This document shows positions 18,785-31,287 of a stretch of 64,000 nucleotides of DNA, piece by piece. The translations under genes and the position numbers were made by a program. The notes beneath the pieces are model-generated. The model ran no database searches, was not told the origin of the DNA, and saw only the letters and a program-made list of their open reading frames with translations. The DNA comes from Pezicula radicicola. Lineage: Eukaryota > Ascomycota > Leotiomycetes > Helotiales > Dermateaceae. How positions within the stretch are numbered: position 1 is the stretch's first letter; each line of letters opens with the position of its first letter. The stretch covers positions 110,513 to 174,512 of the forward strand of contig PDUO01000062.1 of assembly GCA_003008705.1 (NCBI GenBank), read 5' to 3'.

Positions 18785-21700
18785 CTACCTATTATATCTC
18801 CGGCGCTATCGGCTAGGGGGGGTCTCGCTTAGGCCCCCTTTGCCCTCGCTTAGCCAAGCTAGTCTCTCGGGGGTGTTCCGCGCTAACAGGACTGCGAGCT
18901 TGTTATTGTACCCTAGGTGAACCAGATTAAATAATTCGTTCCGTATCACTCGGTATCTTTCAAATATCCACTGTAAGAGTTCATTGCTACATTTAGTTAC
19001 TATGGTCACCATTAGAGTATCACCGTCTTCGTCCTTCTAATTGAGGAGACGGCTAACCTGAGAATCGCCGACAGTAGGTGGAAACGGCTTCCTTTCCTTC
19101 AGTGCCTCGTACTTCAGTAGTATCTTGACGATATCATCGGTGCTCGCGTCCTAGTGGAACATATACCCTGTACTCCTGTCGACATGCCTAAACTTAAGTA
19201 GATCTTCGAGTATAACATGATTTCCCACCTCGCTAGCGATATATAGCGCTGTTTTCTGGTGTAAACTTCGAGCTATGATATCCTCGAAACCTAAGAGGGC
19301 TAATGGAGGCCCATCCGTAGGAGAGAAGGGTGAGAAGTTAAACTTTACTATACAGAGGAGTGGGCTAGGCGAGATGATTGTTCCGCTTGGTTGAACTACT
19401 CGAGACAAAATGTCCATGTTCCGTCTGAGCGACGCTTGAATGAGGGACTAACCCTCAAAGCCAGGCTGTACGCCTTGGAAAAGATCGCTCATTTCCTGGA
19501 TGAATTGTCCCTCGTCGTGAAATATTTGGTAGTACTTAAGCCAGAATTCGTAAATGTACGCGCCGAATTGATCTAACTCTAACTTGTCTAGCCAGTTAAT
19601 GTTAGACGATAAAGATTTCAGTACTAGAATCTCCTCCTTTGCTTGGCTTTCTTCCTTGGGGCCGCCAAACACGAATTTCGATAGTGGTTTTGTCTCGTTT
19701 TTGAGAGTCTGAAAGGAGAACTCTGGCTGCGTTCGGATATTTTCCGTAAAAGCCTTATTGGATTCTATCTGGTTCTCGATATTCGTCCTTGCTTTCGCCC
19801 CCCACTCGACTAGAGGGATCTTGGCAGCCGTCTATATCGGATGATCAGGCCGCTCGATAACCTTTACAGCGATATCTACTAGTGCTTAGTAGTTGTTTTC
19901 TTTGGAAAAGAGCAAATTGTCCGACTCTTTATCTTTTATTTTAGACACAAAGATCTTGGCCGAGAGATGTTCAAAGTCGAGATAGCCGTTGCTGTTGGTC
20001 TTAAGAAAGTTATAGAACAGGCTGTGAAACTCATCTGACTCAAGATCGATATAGTTTTCCGGATTCTCCGGATCGAAGCGCACAGCATTAAAAAGCATCT
20101 AGGGCGTAACGTTGACAAACGCGCCTATAACGACTTGAAAGACGCGGACTTGGAGGACCTCATATTGGTCACTGCCATTGATTTCCCAGAGTATCCCATA
20201 AGCTTTCTGGAGGGCTTTTCTTTTTTCACTATCTAGGGAATTGTCGTCTTCGTCAACTGGGAGCTTGCCCAAAGTCTTAAAATTCTTTAACTCCCCTAGT
20301 AGCTTCTCTGCGTACTGGGGACGTCGGACTATCTTCTTGTTTTTCGGAAAGAATACACTAAGCCAAATCTCCACCTAACGAAACCTATATCATATGTTGG
20401 TATAGGATAGTTAATGCGAAAAATTCTAAAAAGGTTTCACGTACATTCCACCTGTAGACTTATACAAGGTCGATTCTAATTCATCTCGGAGGTTTCTATC
20501 TTTAACTGCTTACTCGTCAGCATCAATGAGACAGGTCTCCTTCGTTTTTCATTTATACCTTGATGGTGAAATCTTTGATCTCGGGGGCAGCTTACAGAAG
20601 ATGCTCTTCCCCTAATCGACGTCATCTTTCTTAGAGTCTATCTGTGTCTCTATGAAGCGCTTTATGTCTTTCTCTGCCCTCGGCTGAACGGCATCAAACA
20701 TTTGGACGGAGTCGTTGAAGCGGTCTGCGTGAATGTGTAACTGTGATGAAATTAAGCAGTACAGCCCTAGATACTTCGACAGCAACACATTGAAGAATTT
20801 AAGTAGTCTCTTATAACCATCCTGCGTTTTACACTCGTCGAGAGCGTCAATCACTACCACAGTTGGGTTCTTTGTCGAATCAATCAGATCCTCAAGTAAC
20901 GGCCCCTATGTTTTCTTTTCAGTTAGCAATATGTCGGGAATATCTTTCGATCCATCATAAAGATCTATTGCGGGCTTCGCTATACTTCCATCACTATTCC
21001 ACGCCAGGCGGTAGCATAATGCACGAAGTACTATTTCATATTTTGGCTCTTTCGAATCCTTGGCAGTCCTACTACTATAGCAATAGTACCGTACAAACCT
21101 TACTCCACTTATAGGAAACTCTTCGAAATAAGAGACGACCCAACACCTACAAAAACCTAGTCAGCGTATATCTGTCGAACCTAGTAGTTGTGGAAATTCC
21201 ATCAGCTTACATTAAAGTTGTTTTCCTGGTTCCCACTATCGCTCGTTTAGTATGATTACAGCAAAGTCAAACAAGCAATCAAATAAAATATATACTTGAT
21301 CCTCTTAGCTAGAATACACGCTTTTGCGTCTCATTTCGACGGACTCCGTCTATCCAGGAGCTGAACTCTAGTGTTTCCAGGAACCATGTTCCGGCCTCTG
21401 ATGTAGAGTCGTCTATCCGCGTCGTCTCCTTGACCGTTTGGTGCGTAGGTTCTGGGTCCTCGCTGCGGTTCCTGATCTAATCGAGTACTGCAATATTAGC
21501 TTCCATTCTCTTCAGTTCCGACTCCACTTGGCTCTTTAGTTCGCTGCATGCGGAGCTTCGTTCATTTAATTTTTTGGTATAGTTGATCCTATTCCGTAGG
21601 CTCCGAGACCAGACTCGCCTCTTGGTAAATGTGAGCATAAATCGACATGAAAGGTGGATGGAAAATGTACTGAAGCCACTTCCTTTCTTCTTCCTAGATT

Positions 21701-22760
21701 CGTAGATTTTACAGATCAGAGTTAGGCCGTCAAAGTACAGCGTCTTAAGTTGCTTTGTGATATTTTCAACGTTGGAAAACTTGCTTCTCATCTTCATCCG
21801 CTCCAGGTCGACTTCGCTGTCAACCTACTTGCTAATGAGAATGTTTGTTTTTAAAATTACGCTTATGGCCGTTTCTCGCGCCAATGGATCCACGCATTCG
21901 AAACGAAGCCAGCCCATTAGGTCAGTTATCTGCTAAGGCTACCAGGACAGAGCAAGATGTAACTTCGGTATACCTCGACAACGACGAAAATTCCTGTAGT
22001 AACCCAAGGCGCGATCTGGTGCGGGTCCAGCTTACTTACGCTAATCGCAATGTTTTTGATTGTCTTGAACGGTGGTAGATATACCTTACACCGACGGAAC
22101 CATGTATTGGACGATTCTTTTAGTTCGTTGTTTAACCATGTGTCCCAGTTGTCGACATTCAGCAGCGTGATTTCTTCGATCCGGCCTTTCATTCGGCTAT
22201 ATAGCTTTGATTTATCCTTATCCTCTGCAAATTGTACGAGAGACTTCGTCCATATTGGGCTTTTGTCTTCCAACTCTAGCTCAGCCATAGGAACTTGAAG
22301 AGCCGCTATCGAGTTCTTCGTTCCTGAAGTTGCCGGTCGTTCTAGGGTTCCCTACTCCACCACCTTCAGAGCGTCTACTACTTCGGGCACTGCAGGTTCG
22401 TCTACTGTTTTAATGACTCTTACGGGTAGAGCTTCACCGTCACTTGCTGGTGCATCTTCAATGACGGCAGTTGTAACTTCGCTGGGCGGGGCGGAATTAT
22501 CATCAACTAGAATGCTCCCCCCTCATTGGGCCGCCTGACTACCTGCCGGTTCCTGGGTACTGTCGGCTCCTTTAGATTGCTCGGTGGCCTCCTCCGACCG
22601 TTTATCGGTAGCTGCGCTGGATGTCTGACGGCCTTGGCTCACAGGTGGCTTGCCTCCTCTAAAAAGGTCTTTCAGCCACTGCGACGGGGAACGGTGAGAC
22701 GACGATATATTTCTAGGAGATGTATTCCTTTAACTGTTTCAGCTTTCGAAGAAAAAAAAA
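18785..22760 (-). pseudogene. Decayed STAND (NLR) receptor gene
   Basis: Read 5' to 3' on the minus strand, the pieces form one receptor. A Ser/Gln-rich N-terminus (SQWLKDLFRGGKPP) is followed by a helical domain at 21926-22288 (SVSKLDPHQIAPWVTTG, resembling fungal STAND N-terminal domains). Next are GTWFLETLEFSSWIDG before the NTPase, a Walker B VVVIDALDECKTQ at about 20830, post-NACHT VRFDPENPENYIDLES and LDFEHLSAKIFV, and ankyrin-like sequence (QKTALYIASEVGN) at about 19240. The frames are separated by TAG/TAA/TGA codons, several of which look like CAG or CAA changed by C-to-T. No usable start remains. The NACHT N-lobe around 21100-21300 is too worn to place Walker A. Confidence 0.7.
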
Positions 22761-23457
22761 AGAAGTGAGATATCGAGTAGGCAAGGCTTCAGAACTGCGG
22801 GACATAGGGTTGATAAAGGAGCAAGGACGCGGCTGGTATCGGGTACATTTTAGGCGTATATTAAGTAGGGTTGTACACTAACTAGAGAATACCAGTATGA
22901 TACTAGCTCGGCTGCCCTTGTATTACCTCGGATCGGCGAACCACATCTCACATAGCACAACGTCTCTATCGATAGGACAATCATAAGGCTATATTGGAGC
23001 TGCAGCTGAGAAACCTAGGTTCGCAATCAATGTGTAAGAGTTTTCTACTCCTCTATTCCGTCGTGCTCAGGTCGCGAGGTTGTATGTACCGAAAGCCTTC
23101 TACTACTGTATCTTTTAACTCGTCTTTTGGTTAACTTCAAGTCTTCGATTGTTTTCATGTTGACGTGTCGTCGAAGCCCGGGAGTATTCTGTGGCTGTGG
23201 CATTGTTTTTCAATAGGTTACACCAACCCTGCGTCGGGTTATGAGGCTTGCATCGCGGTAAGGATTGTATTGGATGCTATTACCGAAGGGCTTTCAGCTT
23301 GATTATTTGCTTTTTCTAGGCAGGTGCGAAGATAAATTCTTCTCAACCCGGGCTTTCTCCATCTCTCCTTCAAAACAAGACCGAAGTCGCGCGGCATCTG
23401 AAACTTGGTCTCAAATTTGTTATTCCCCGAACGAACTGATTGATGCGATAGTTCATC
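22761..23457. other. Intergenic; nothing recognised
   Basis: No supported gene. An ORF beginning at 23265 overlaps the start of the membrane-protein gene in another frame and is a shadow. The promoter of the membrane protein should lie here. Confidence 0.5.
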
Positions 23458-25109
23458 ATGGCCTCATTTCTCTTCCACAGCCTTACTTGGCTTCTACTTG
23501 CGCAAAACGCCCAAGCTTCCAGCTTCGAACCCAACTGTACCATTCCTCCTCCGGGTACGAATTATGTTTCCGGACCGAACGTACGTGGTACGACTACGAT
23601 TCTTTGGAACTGCTTGTCGATAATCTTCCTTTGTACGTGGAACATTCAGCATTTGAATGTGCCTGCACAACGACCCAAAGCAGAAGGAGTATTCCAGGGA
23701 TTATGGTACGCTATTCTGGATTCGAGGAAGAAGATTAAATGGATGATTTTCACGATGCTGGTCCCTGAATACCTTATGGGAAAGGCGTATAGCGAGGGGC
23801 TTAGCGTAAAGCTTAGCGCGAAGCCTAACAAAGCTAATATTGAATGGGACGAAATCCATGCTTATATGGCAAATATGGGTTATTTCGTGGTTGATTTCAG
23901 TGATGTTCTCAAGGACAATCCAGGTACGAATGAGTGGAGATTGAAAAGGGACTACGCCTCAAGACCGAGAAGCTAATACGGATGTTCGTGAAGCCGCATT
24001 GCAGAACCACGTCGATAAATACCACCAATCTACCCCTAATGTATCGAAGTCTGTTGATATTGTACTATCTCGACTCCAACATCGTTTCTGGGCACTGGAC
24101 AACGTTCAACTATTATTTGCTATAGAGCACAGCCTGATAGATATGCCTAAAATCTCCAGCCAACAGCTCACAAAGCTAGACCGAGGAGACAAACTAGCCA
24201 AAGCTCTGGCTCTCGTTCAAATCACCTATCTAATCGTACAGTTCATTGCACGGAAAGTGGTGAAGCTCCCTTCGACCCAGCTAGAAATAGCAGCACTAGC
24301 TTTCTCTGCATCCAGCATGATCACCTACGTCCTTTACTGGTCTCGACCTCAAGGAGTAGATAGCGTACATGTCATCAAGGCAAAAAAGCTTCCTAGTTTG
24401 GAAAACTTGAAGGATATTGTATTCGGGGGCCCGGTTTACTTCTGGACGTATGCTAGGACTAGAAGCGGGCTTGGTAAAGAATTGGACCTTGTTCCACTCC
24501 CGAATGATGGTGCTGATAGTGCCTTTATGTCCGACCAGTTGCGAGAGTTAATCTGGAGAGCCAAACCACCTAGTATCGACTACCGAGTTGTGCCTATAGC
24601 ATTTGGTGCGCTCGCCGGCGGAACTCTTTTCGGTAGCCTCCATTGTTTAGCCTGGGACTTCCAATTTCCCACATCAAACGAACAACTTACATGGAGGATT
24701 TGCTCCATCTTGACGAGTAGCTTACCCATCCTGTCAATTGTGCCGATGGCTTTCTGGCTGCGAGTGGACCCTGGGCCTTATAGGTCGAAAAAGAAGGGAC
24801 CGATAACCTCTCGGTTTGTTGCTGGTTCCGCCTTGATTGTCCTTCTAGTCATATACGTCCTAGCACGACTCTTCCTCATAGTCGAAATCTTTCGAAGTCT
24901 ATTCTTCCTCCCACCAGAAGCTTTCATCGACACTTGTAAGTGTGAATTTCCCGGAGAATTATTCCCTCTTCCGTGCTGCCGTAGGAGTCGGTGCTCCGGA
25001 GCAATGCACTCCTAAGACATATATCTGCATTCCAAAAAATATACAAAGTAGTAAACTAACTTTAAGATTTTAATCAACAGGGTCTGGGTCCTTCCCACAT
25101 TTCGGATAA
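23458..25109 (+). pseudogene. Multi-pass membrane protein gene with one frameshift
   Basis: The ATG at 23458 begins a signal peptide (FLFHSLTWLLLAQNAQASS). Then comes the hallmark of a common fungal membrane family, PGTNYVSGPNVRGT...WNCLSIIFLCTW...QHLNVPAQRP. The second part (23960-24935) has LDRGDKLAKALALVQITYLI, KLPSTQLEIAALAFS and several more hydrophobic helices. A last intron (24936-25080) joins a final exon ending SGSFPHFG at TAA 25107-25109. Between the parts, near 23957 (AGGGACTACGCC), the frame changes by one base. Omitting the T would restore it, so this is one recent frameshift or a sequencing error. The function of the family is unknown. Otherwise it looks intact. Confidence 0.7.
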
Positions 25110-25655
25110 GTAGATTCACGCTTCGGCGTTCTACTCTCATTCTCGGCATCAACATCACGAATTGTCATTCAAGTTTTCGACATCGATGGGAGGGTACCTT
25201 ATTCTGTTGGTGGGAGATCTATTTTAGTGGTATGCTATAGCCCTATGTCCACCAACCTATACTATAGGATGCGTCTTAGAGCGGGCTGTAGGAGATAGCC
25301 TAGAAGCGTGTATTACGTGCCTGCATCCACAGATATTGCCTTCGGTATCAGGGAGGAAGTATCTACCTCTGCAGGCTCTGTGGAGGACGAGGAGACAGCA
25401 CCCGAGGCATTCAGACGACTGGACAAGGCTTCACTTAGGACCTAATCCGGACCCGAAAACAGAAGTAAAGGCGATGAGATGAGGCACACGCGGGCAAGGA
25501 GTTTCCGTGGTCGGAGGAAAAAGGGTGTGTAAACAGTACTTGCAGCAAGCACTCCGTGGACGATCCAAGTGGATGACGCTTTAACACAAGGCAATAAATA
25601 CTCTTTATATCAGTCCAAAGGGACCTTCCCACCAATCGTCACTCCAAAAGTTAGG
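25110..25655. other. Intergenic; nothing recognised
   Basis: This is the convergent gap between the membrane-protein gene and the Clr5-ankyrin pseudogene. No ORF, repeat or RNA is supported. Confidence 0.5.
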
Positions 25656-28217
25656 CTAGTTGCTTTCCTCCGCCTCCCTCGAGATTAAATCACTTAGCTC
25701 TCTAGGATATTCCATCTCAAAGTTCGCTAGAAGCTGATTTAGTAGATTGTAATCCTCTAATTCGTCTCTGACGGTTTTATCTTCAGATGCTCTTCTTAGT
25801 TCATCCGTGGTAGAACTGTCACCACCCACATCCATATCTTCGCTTTCTCTCTCGCCACCGCCATCGGAGTCATCGGAGTCAACACTGTCCAAACATTCGC
25901 AATCCAATTCTTCAAATGTATGGTAGTCTTCCTCCGTCCATTCCCTGTGTCCCCGCAGGAGCTTTCCAGCCGCGTAGTGCGTGTTCCGCTCTGCCAATAC
26001 GACAGCGCGAATGTACTGTTGTCGCTCTTCACCTTCTGTTGCAGCTCTACACTCTAAGAGCAACTAGATCATGTCGATACGGCCATGCTCTGAGGCTTCC
26101 TCGAGAGCTGTCCGCCCATTCTTCTTCGCCCCTCTCGCATTGACGTCCGCTCCAAGCCCGATGAGGTGCCGGGCAATCCCGAGATATCCTTTTATAGCAG
26201 CGATCTGCAACGCGGTGGCACCTAAGTTATCAGCTGCTGGTTCGTTAACGACGGCGTCCTCTTTCAGGAGAATATCAATACACTCTAGATCCCTATACTC
26301 TATAGCGCACTACAGAGCAGTCCTCGGCATATTCGTTTCCCAAATGTTCCTCCATGGCCTTCTAAGATGGCTAGAATTAATGTCAGCTCTAGTTTCCAAC
26401 AGCAGGTGCGCCTTTCCAAGGCTCTCTTGTCTGACTGCCATTGGTAGCGCGGGCCTGCCGTACGGACAGATGTCAAGAGGAGAACGAGAATTCAGCGCAG
26501 ATGGTGGCTGGGTTCCGAAGCTTAACAACAGTGAATAGGTGTGGGCCTGGTCCCTAATCGCTGCTGTATATATCGGGGACATCCCTTTGGAGTTTTCGGC
26601 ATTATCGTCCGCTCCCTGTTGATGAAGGAATGAAATGATGGAGTTATTTCCGTAGTATGCAGCCGCTATGAGAGTGTCTGGGGAAATGGCCGCACCAAGT
26701 GAGATGAGACGCAGAAGTAGTCGAACACCGAAACACTCCGGATCAATTCGCTTGTTATAATTTTCCTTGTTATCGCCTTCCTTGTTATAGACTATATGAA
26801 TACTGCCTATCGATAAGGTATCAAGTCTTTTGGCATAGGAGGCGATATATACCATAGGTGTTCCCGAGCTTAGCCATAAACGCGGCGGAACGTTGTCGTA
26901 GTGGATATCTACGCTAGAGTCTATAAGGAAATAGACCGTATCAAGGTCGCCCCACTCGATGGCACTCACTAACGCGAATAGTAGTATATCGGCTCTAGCG
27001 TCAATCAGTAATTTAACGATTAGGAAAGACTGATTATCCAGTGCTATTTAGAGCAGCGTTACGGTTTCATTGCCACCGTAGTAGTGGGAGAATTCCCTAA
27101 TTAGCTAGTTATAATCTACGCCCAGGTCCAACATCACCTTCGCAACATCATACTCGTCCAGATTAATGGCAGCCTCAAAAAACTTCTCAACGAGCGACGC
27201 AGAAGTGGGCTCCTCTATTGACTCAAATGTCTTTAGCCACTGGAATTTCGATATCCCGATCTTTCGCAATAGATCCATGGCTTCAACAGCGGCTTCCAAG
27301 ATGTCGTTCGAAATGTGAAACAATAGTATCTTGAAAGTTTCAAGCATCAAGTCCGCATCGGTACTGTTCAACAATTTCTCGACTCTAACGAGGTTTTCTC
27401 CCTCGTAGGCTTCCGGCATGGTTTTGCCAATTGCAGCGGCTGCACGACTGATACTCCCTGACTTGATAATGGTAGAAGAGAGACTAGAGGATCGGAGAGT
27501 CAGGACCAGAATATCCTTTGTTAGATTCTTTAGGTAGCTTCTTTGTGTCCCTGTCGGCACGTCGAGAACGAGGTCTGTTTGAAGATTAGCAGTGTCACAA
27601 AACAAAATTCACACATTCGGAATGGAAAATTACTTTTCAAAAATATGGATTCGAACTTGAGCCGCAGTAGAGTGTTGGGCTATGAGAACTCTAGAGCAAG
27701 AGGTGCAGGTGTGCAGACAGATAGAGACATGTCTTCCGGGGGCTTGGGGCTCGCGGCCACTGTGAGTGATGGTTAGATGGCTGACCATAGGAATGAAGTG
27801 GGAGGTTTGGGCTAAATAAGCACCTACGCGGTTGGAACCTGTCAATCGTAGAGACAAAGCTGTAGTGTCTGCTTTCTTTCAAGACCTTGGATTGGGGGAC
27901 GCGGACTCCAGACAAGATGACGTCGCTTTCTTTGTCGTCTCGCTTCCTCTTCTTAACATTATAGTCAACGTATTTCCAGCCATCCTCGCTGAGGTTGCGG
28001 CGAAAGTTCCATTGCCTCAGTTTATTTTCGTACTAGGCCTTCCTGTCTGCTCCGTTAGCGACATGAGCTGAGAACATGGAATAATGCACGTTGCGACAAA
28101 ACTGTCCTTCTTCATCTCAGCCATCAAATTCTTCAGTGACATCCTGTTTACGAGATAGAGCTGGCGAATTTTGGGCTTGTGGCACACCCAGTCGACTTCG
28201 GTTGGGATCGTGGCCAT
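25656..28217 (-). pseudogene. Clr5-domain ankyrin-repeat gene, inactivated by stops
   Basis: The start ATG at 28215-28217 opens a Clr5 domain (CHKPKIRQLYLVNRMSLKNL), a small fungal domain usually N-terminal to repeat regions. A 47-nt intron (28043-28089) follows, and the domain ends YENKLRQWNFRRN. Further on, the minus frame carries a helical region (27105-27605), then ankyrin-like repeats (GATALQIAAIKGYLGIARHL, NGRTALEEASEHGRID) and an acidic C-terminus ending at 25656. Stops inside recognisable protein are TAG at 28033-28035 (within the Clr5 domain), before CAIEYRD near 26310, and before LLLECRA near 26064, plus others near 27060-27110. TAG is one C-to-T from CAG in each case. It is probably a dead gene. 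Confidence 0.7.
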
Positions 28218-28984
28218 GATTTCGATTGATTGATTCCTGCGAGGTATCAGAGTGAGTTGCGAAGTGCGACTTGATGGAGGGGCAGCTGAGTAGTATTTGT
28301 ACTGGGAGCTCAGTCGACCAAGGCTGAGTAAGTGAGGTAGTGAAGAGGCAAGTTGCCCTGATTGGCCAGAACTAGAATCTGAATAGTACTATATTTGCCA
28401 ACGCACCAACCACCTCACCTCAGGCCAGCTAATTGGCTCCCGAGCTAAGGTTACAGGCGAAATGGTGGTGGGCTGTATGTGCACCGCGAGACGATTGGCT
28501 AATGCCAGAACCCTTTTAGGAGTGCTCTCGCATTTATTGACTGTTCACAAAATCATAGCCACTACAAGTAAGCAGCCTTCTTATTCGCCGTTCCCAAAAT
28601 CCTTTATTTTTCCTCTCTGCCCTGCCACAGCAAAACAAATACCGCCAGACAACCATTCCAAGTATTGGCAATGTCCAAAATCTTTCTACGCAAACATTCC
28701 AACGATTAATTACTTGATATTTCTCATTAGTAGCTGCCAAAATCTCTGTCCTGTGTGGGTCAGGCTGTTGTGATTTGCCTCATGGGATCCAAAGTTATAT
28801 AATGGAAGCCGTTCCCCTCACACAACTATTTTTCCAGCCTGACCCTATCTACCTGATAAAGCGAACCTACGAGACTACAACGACGCGGAAACTTTTCTAG
28901 AGGTATACTTTAGTCTCAAAAGCGATTTACAATGTCCTCCGCATCAACTTGTACTAACAATATTGGAAGATGCTTTAGCAAACA
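28218..28984. other. Intergenic; no supported gene
   Basis: Promoter region of the Clr5-ankyrin gene and flanking sequence. The small ORFs have no features. 28300-28440 is rich in short repeats of GAGTAAGTGAGG type without a clear unit. Confidence 0.45.
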
Positions 28985-29101
28985 ATGCCCTCTCCTGTTC
29001 CTCAAATCATGTCGGCAGTGGGAAGCTTTATAACCCCTATTGCCATTCTTGCTGGAGCAGCCCTTATAGCCTGGCTGACTAGGTTGTGGAGTAACGGTTA
29101 G
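28985..29101 (+). CDS. Possible 38-aa single-span membrane peptide
   Basis: A short frame MPSPVPQIMSAVGSF continues into a hydrophobic stretch (PIAILAGAALIAWLTRLW) and then TAG. It could be a free-standing micropeptide or the remains of a larger gene. There is no homology evidence and no clear promoter. Confidence 0.2.
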   Translation: MPSPVPQIMSAVGSFITPIAILAGAALIAWLTRLWSNG

Positions 29102-29230
29102 ATGCTTTACTTTGATTGTTCCTCACTCTATATATACTGACTAAAATTAAGACGACAATAGTCTGCCTTGGTATAATCAAGTTAGTTAACTCTGTACTAT
29201 CTACAACAATATACTCAGCAATATACTCAG

Positions 29231-29306
29231 CAATACCCTTAACCTCTATAATACCCTCAACCTCTACAATACCCTCAATCTCTGCAATACCCTCAACCTC
29301 CATAAT
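29231..29306. repeat. 18-bp minisatellite, about four units
   Basis: Degenerate tandem copies of ATACCCTCAACCTCTACA lie in a stretch open on both strands. On the minus strand they encode an [V/I]EGI[A/V/I]E hexapeptide. No gene around them is recognised. Confidence 0.6.
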
Positions 29307-30730
29307 ACTATCGGCAATACTCCTAAGTATATACACTTCCTTAAGGATCGAAATCCTTCGTTATTGTGAGGGGTCTATGGGAAAAAGGCCAGAAGGGTTG
29401 TAAAGGGTAAAGGAATGCGTATTTAGATATTAAGGCGTGAGATAGCCTGATCCAGGTTGTAGGAGACAGGCCTTGCGGTTTTAAAGCTACTTTGGATACT
29501 ATTCTTGCTTAGAGCGCCCCCGTGCGAGCTGGTAGATAGAGAAAGTCAGCTTTATCGATGTGGATTAATGCTAAGTCACATGCTTGTTTCAACCTAACGC
29601 CTGTATGCCTTGTTAAACCCTGAGAAACAGTCAGCATCTAGAGGTGAAAGATGTGATGAATGTGTTAGTATGCAAAGTGTAATACAGTTCTCAGAGTAGA
29701 ACTAGCCGAATCGAAGTGTGATGTGAATTCCATGTCCATCAGAATCAGCAGCCAGTATGTTTAAATTTTATGAGTCCGAGCGTGCTTCTCAAATATACTC
29801 TTGAGCCAGAGAAATGTAAGCTTATCATTTTCATTCTTACTAGTTCCAATCACCCGGTCAGGGGGGGGGTAGCTCAGTGGTGTACCTGGACGACTAATAC
29901 ATTTTCCCATTATATATAACCACTAAGGGGAGCGTCTATCCTCTTGTTCTAATTGACCTAATGACTGTTATCCATTCTCAATTGCCTAGCTGCATAAGAA
30001 CGGGCCTGTTTCGTTGTTCTTATCCTGTGACTACTCTTATTATCCTGCTTAAACCCATGAAACTAGTCTCATCAAAACTATATAATTCCCCACCACGATT
30101 CCATGTTTTCGAGAGTATAAACCTAGAATATCTATCTAAGCCCTTGGAGCTTATACAATGGATATACCTTGCGTAGAGGCAATTTTCGATTCTAGTACTA
30201 TGTGCCGCAATGGCTACGAATATAAACACTTGCTACAAACACTCCGTGAATGTCAAACTTTAACGAAGTATACGACAACCGACAAGGAAATGGAGAAGAG
30301 AGTAAAGAGTCTCTTAGGTAGTCTTATCGAAATCGTTGAAGTTAAACAAGAGCGCCGACGAATAGCGTAGTCTATACACTATTCGGTAAATGACTACTTA
30401 ATTACGGGCGGAATATAAACGCTTAATAACTCTTCGGAAAGAGGTTTCGTCGGTCGGGCTCATTTTTGGTTGTCAAGATCTTGTATCAGATATATTACGA
30501 TGAAAGAAGTTACTTCGATCGATCTTGATTAAAGCGGCAGACTGAGGTAGTACAAATGCGGAACAGTCGAGCTACAAGAGCATACTAATGAACAATATCT
30601 AACGGTAATATAAGTGATTTAGAAATAGATGTCGCCACGGCTAGCAGGGAGGATGGCCAACCCACTCCGGCCACAGCCTTGTGATGTCGACAGAAGGTTG
30701 GCCGTAACTATCGCTTGACAGGTGTTATTA
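29307..30730. other. Intergenic; decayed sequence
   Basis: A 70-aa ORF at 30158-30370 has a helical, charged C-terminus (DKEMEKRVKSLLGSLIEIVE) but no partner exons or known domain. Around 29861 a G-run followed by TAGCTCAGTGGT resembles a tRNA A box (see rejected items). Nothing else is visible. Confidence 0.45.
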
Positions 30731-31280
30731 TTAAGCCAAAAGTCTTCTAGATACGGCCAGCGGCTCTGTGCTGTCGCTTCGAGGGCTATTGTTGTCAGGA
30801 GTTCCGTCTGGGGGCATTGCTCTTTGAAGGGACTGCCGACGTTTCCAAAGGAAGATCACAAAAATGGCCACAAGGACAGTACATAAAATCGGCAGGCTAA
30901 TTTCAAGAGCTAATTTGACCGATTGCGTAAGTCCGGAAGAAGAGGCCCTATCTACCTCTGTCATCACCTAGTACTACTCGATACTATACTCGTTGCTTAT
31001 GAATACGTTCTTTGTATCGCTATATACATCCAAATACCAACTCACTCCGGTGTAGTCGTTCGATAGCTTATATCCACAGTCGCAGGTGCTTTTGATTGTC
31101 CACTGTTGCCCGGAATGGTTCCCTGGAGTAGCGAGGTACGGGACTATTTTGGCATATGGCAGAATGTCCAGGCACATGGACTCGTCATTGTGCGTAGTGC
31201 AGATGTTCCATTTGGAAGGATCGGGCGCGGAGAGGAAGCGCCAGGACAGGAATGGTCCACTAGGACGCGCTTTCCGAGAG
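30731..31280 (-). pseudogene. Lectin-like/transmembrane protein fragment
   Basis: Minus-strand pieces read ATPGNHSGQQWTIKS and GYKLSNDYTGVSWYLDVYSD, resembling the ricin-B-like repeats of fungal membrane proteins. After in-frame stops near 30970 come a juxtamembrane part, a strong membrane helix (LEISLPILCTVLVAIFVIFL) and a basic, Ser/Pro-rich tail. Domain order fits a type I membrane protein, but the N-terminus is not traceable and stops separate the modules. It abuts the 3' end of the NmrA pseudogene. Confidence 0.5.
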
Positions 31281-31287
31281 TTTCGTT

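Noticed and set aside
23265..23738. 157-aa plus-strand ORF
   Set aside because: It overlaps the signal peptide and conserved PNVRGT motif of the membrane protein in another frame, so it is a shadow.
27645..27740. Possible tRNA on either strand (GGATTCGAAC and AGAGTGTTGGGCTATGAGA words)
   Set aside because: The T arm does not pair and no matching acceptor stem is found. The stretch lies in an intron-like part of the Clr5-ankyrin pseudogene.
29861..29960. Possible tRNA or tRNA-derived SINE (G-run followed by TAGCTCAGTGGT, an A-box-like word)
   Set aside because: No cloverleaf can be drawn and the downstream B box is not convincing (only a loose GTTCTAATTGACC). tRNAscan or an Infernal search would decide.
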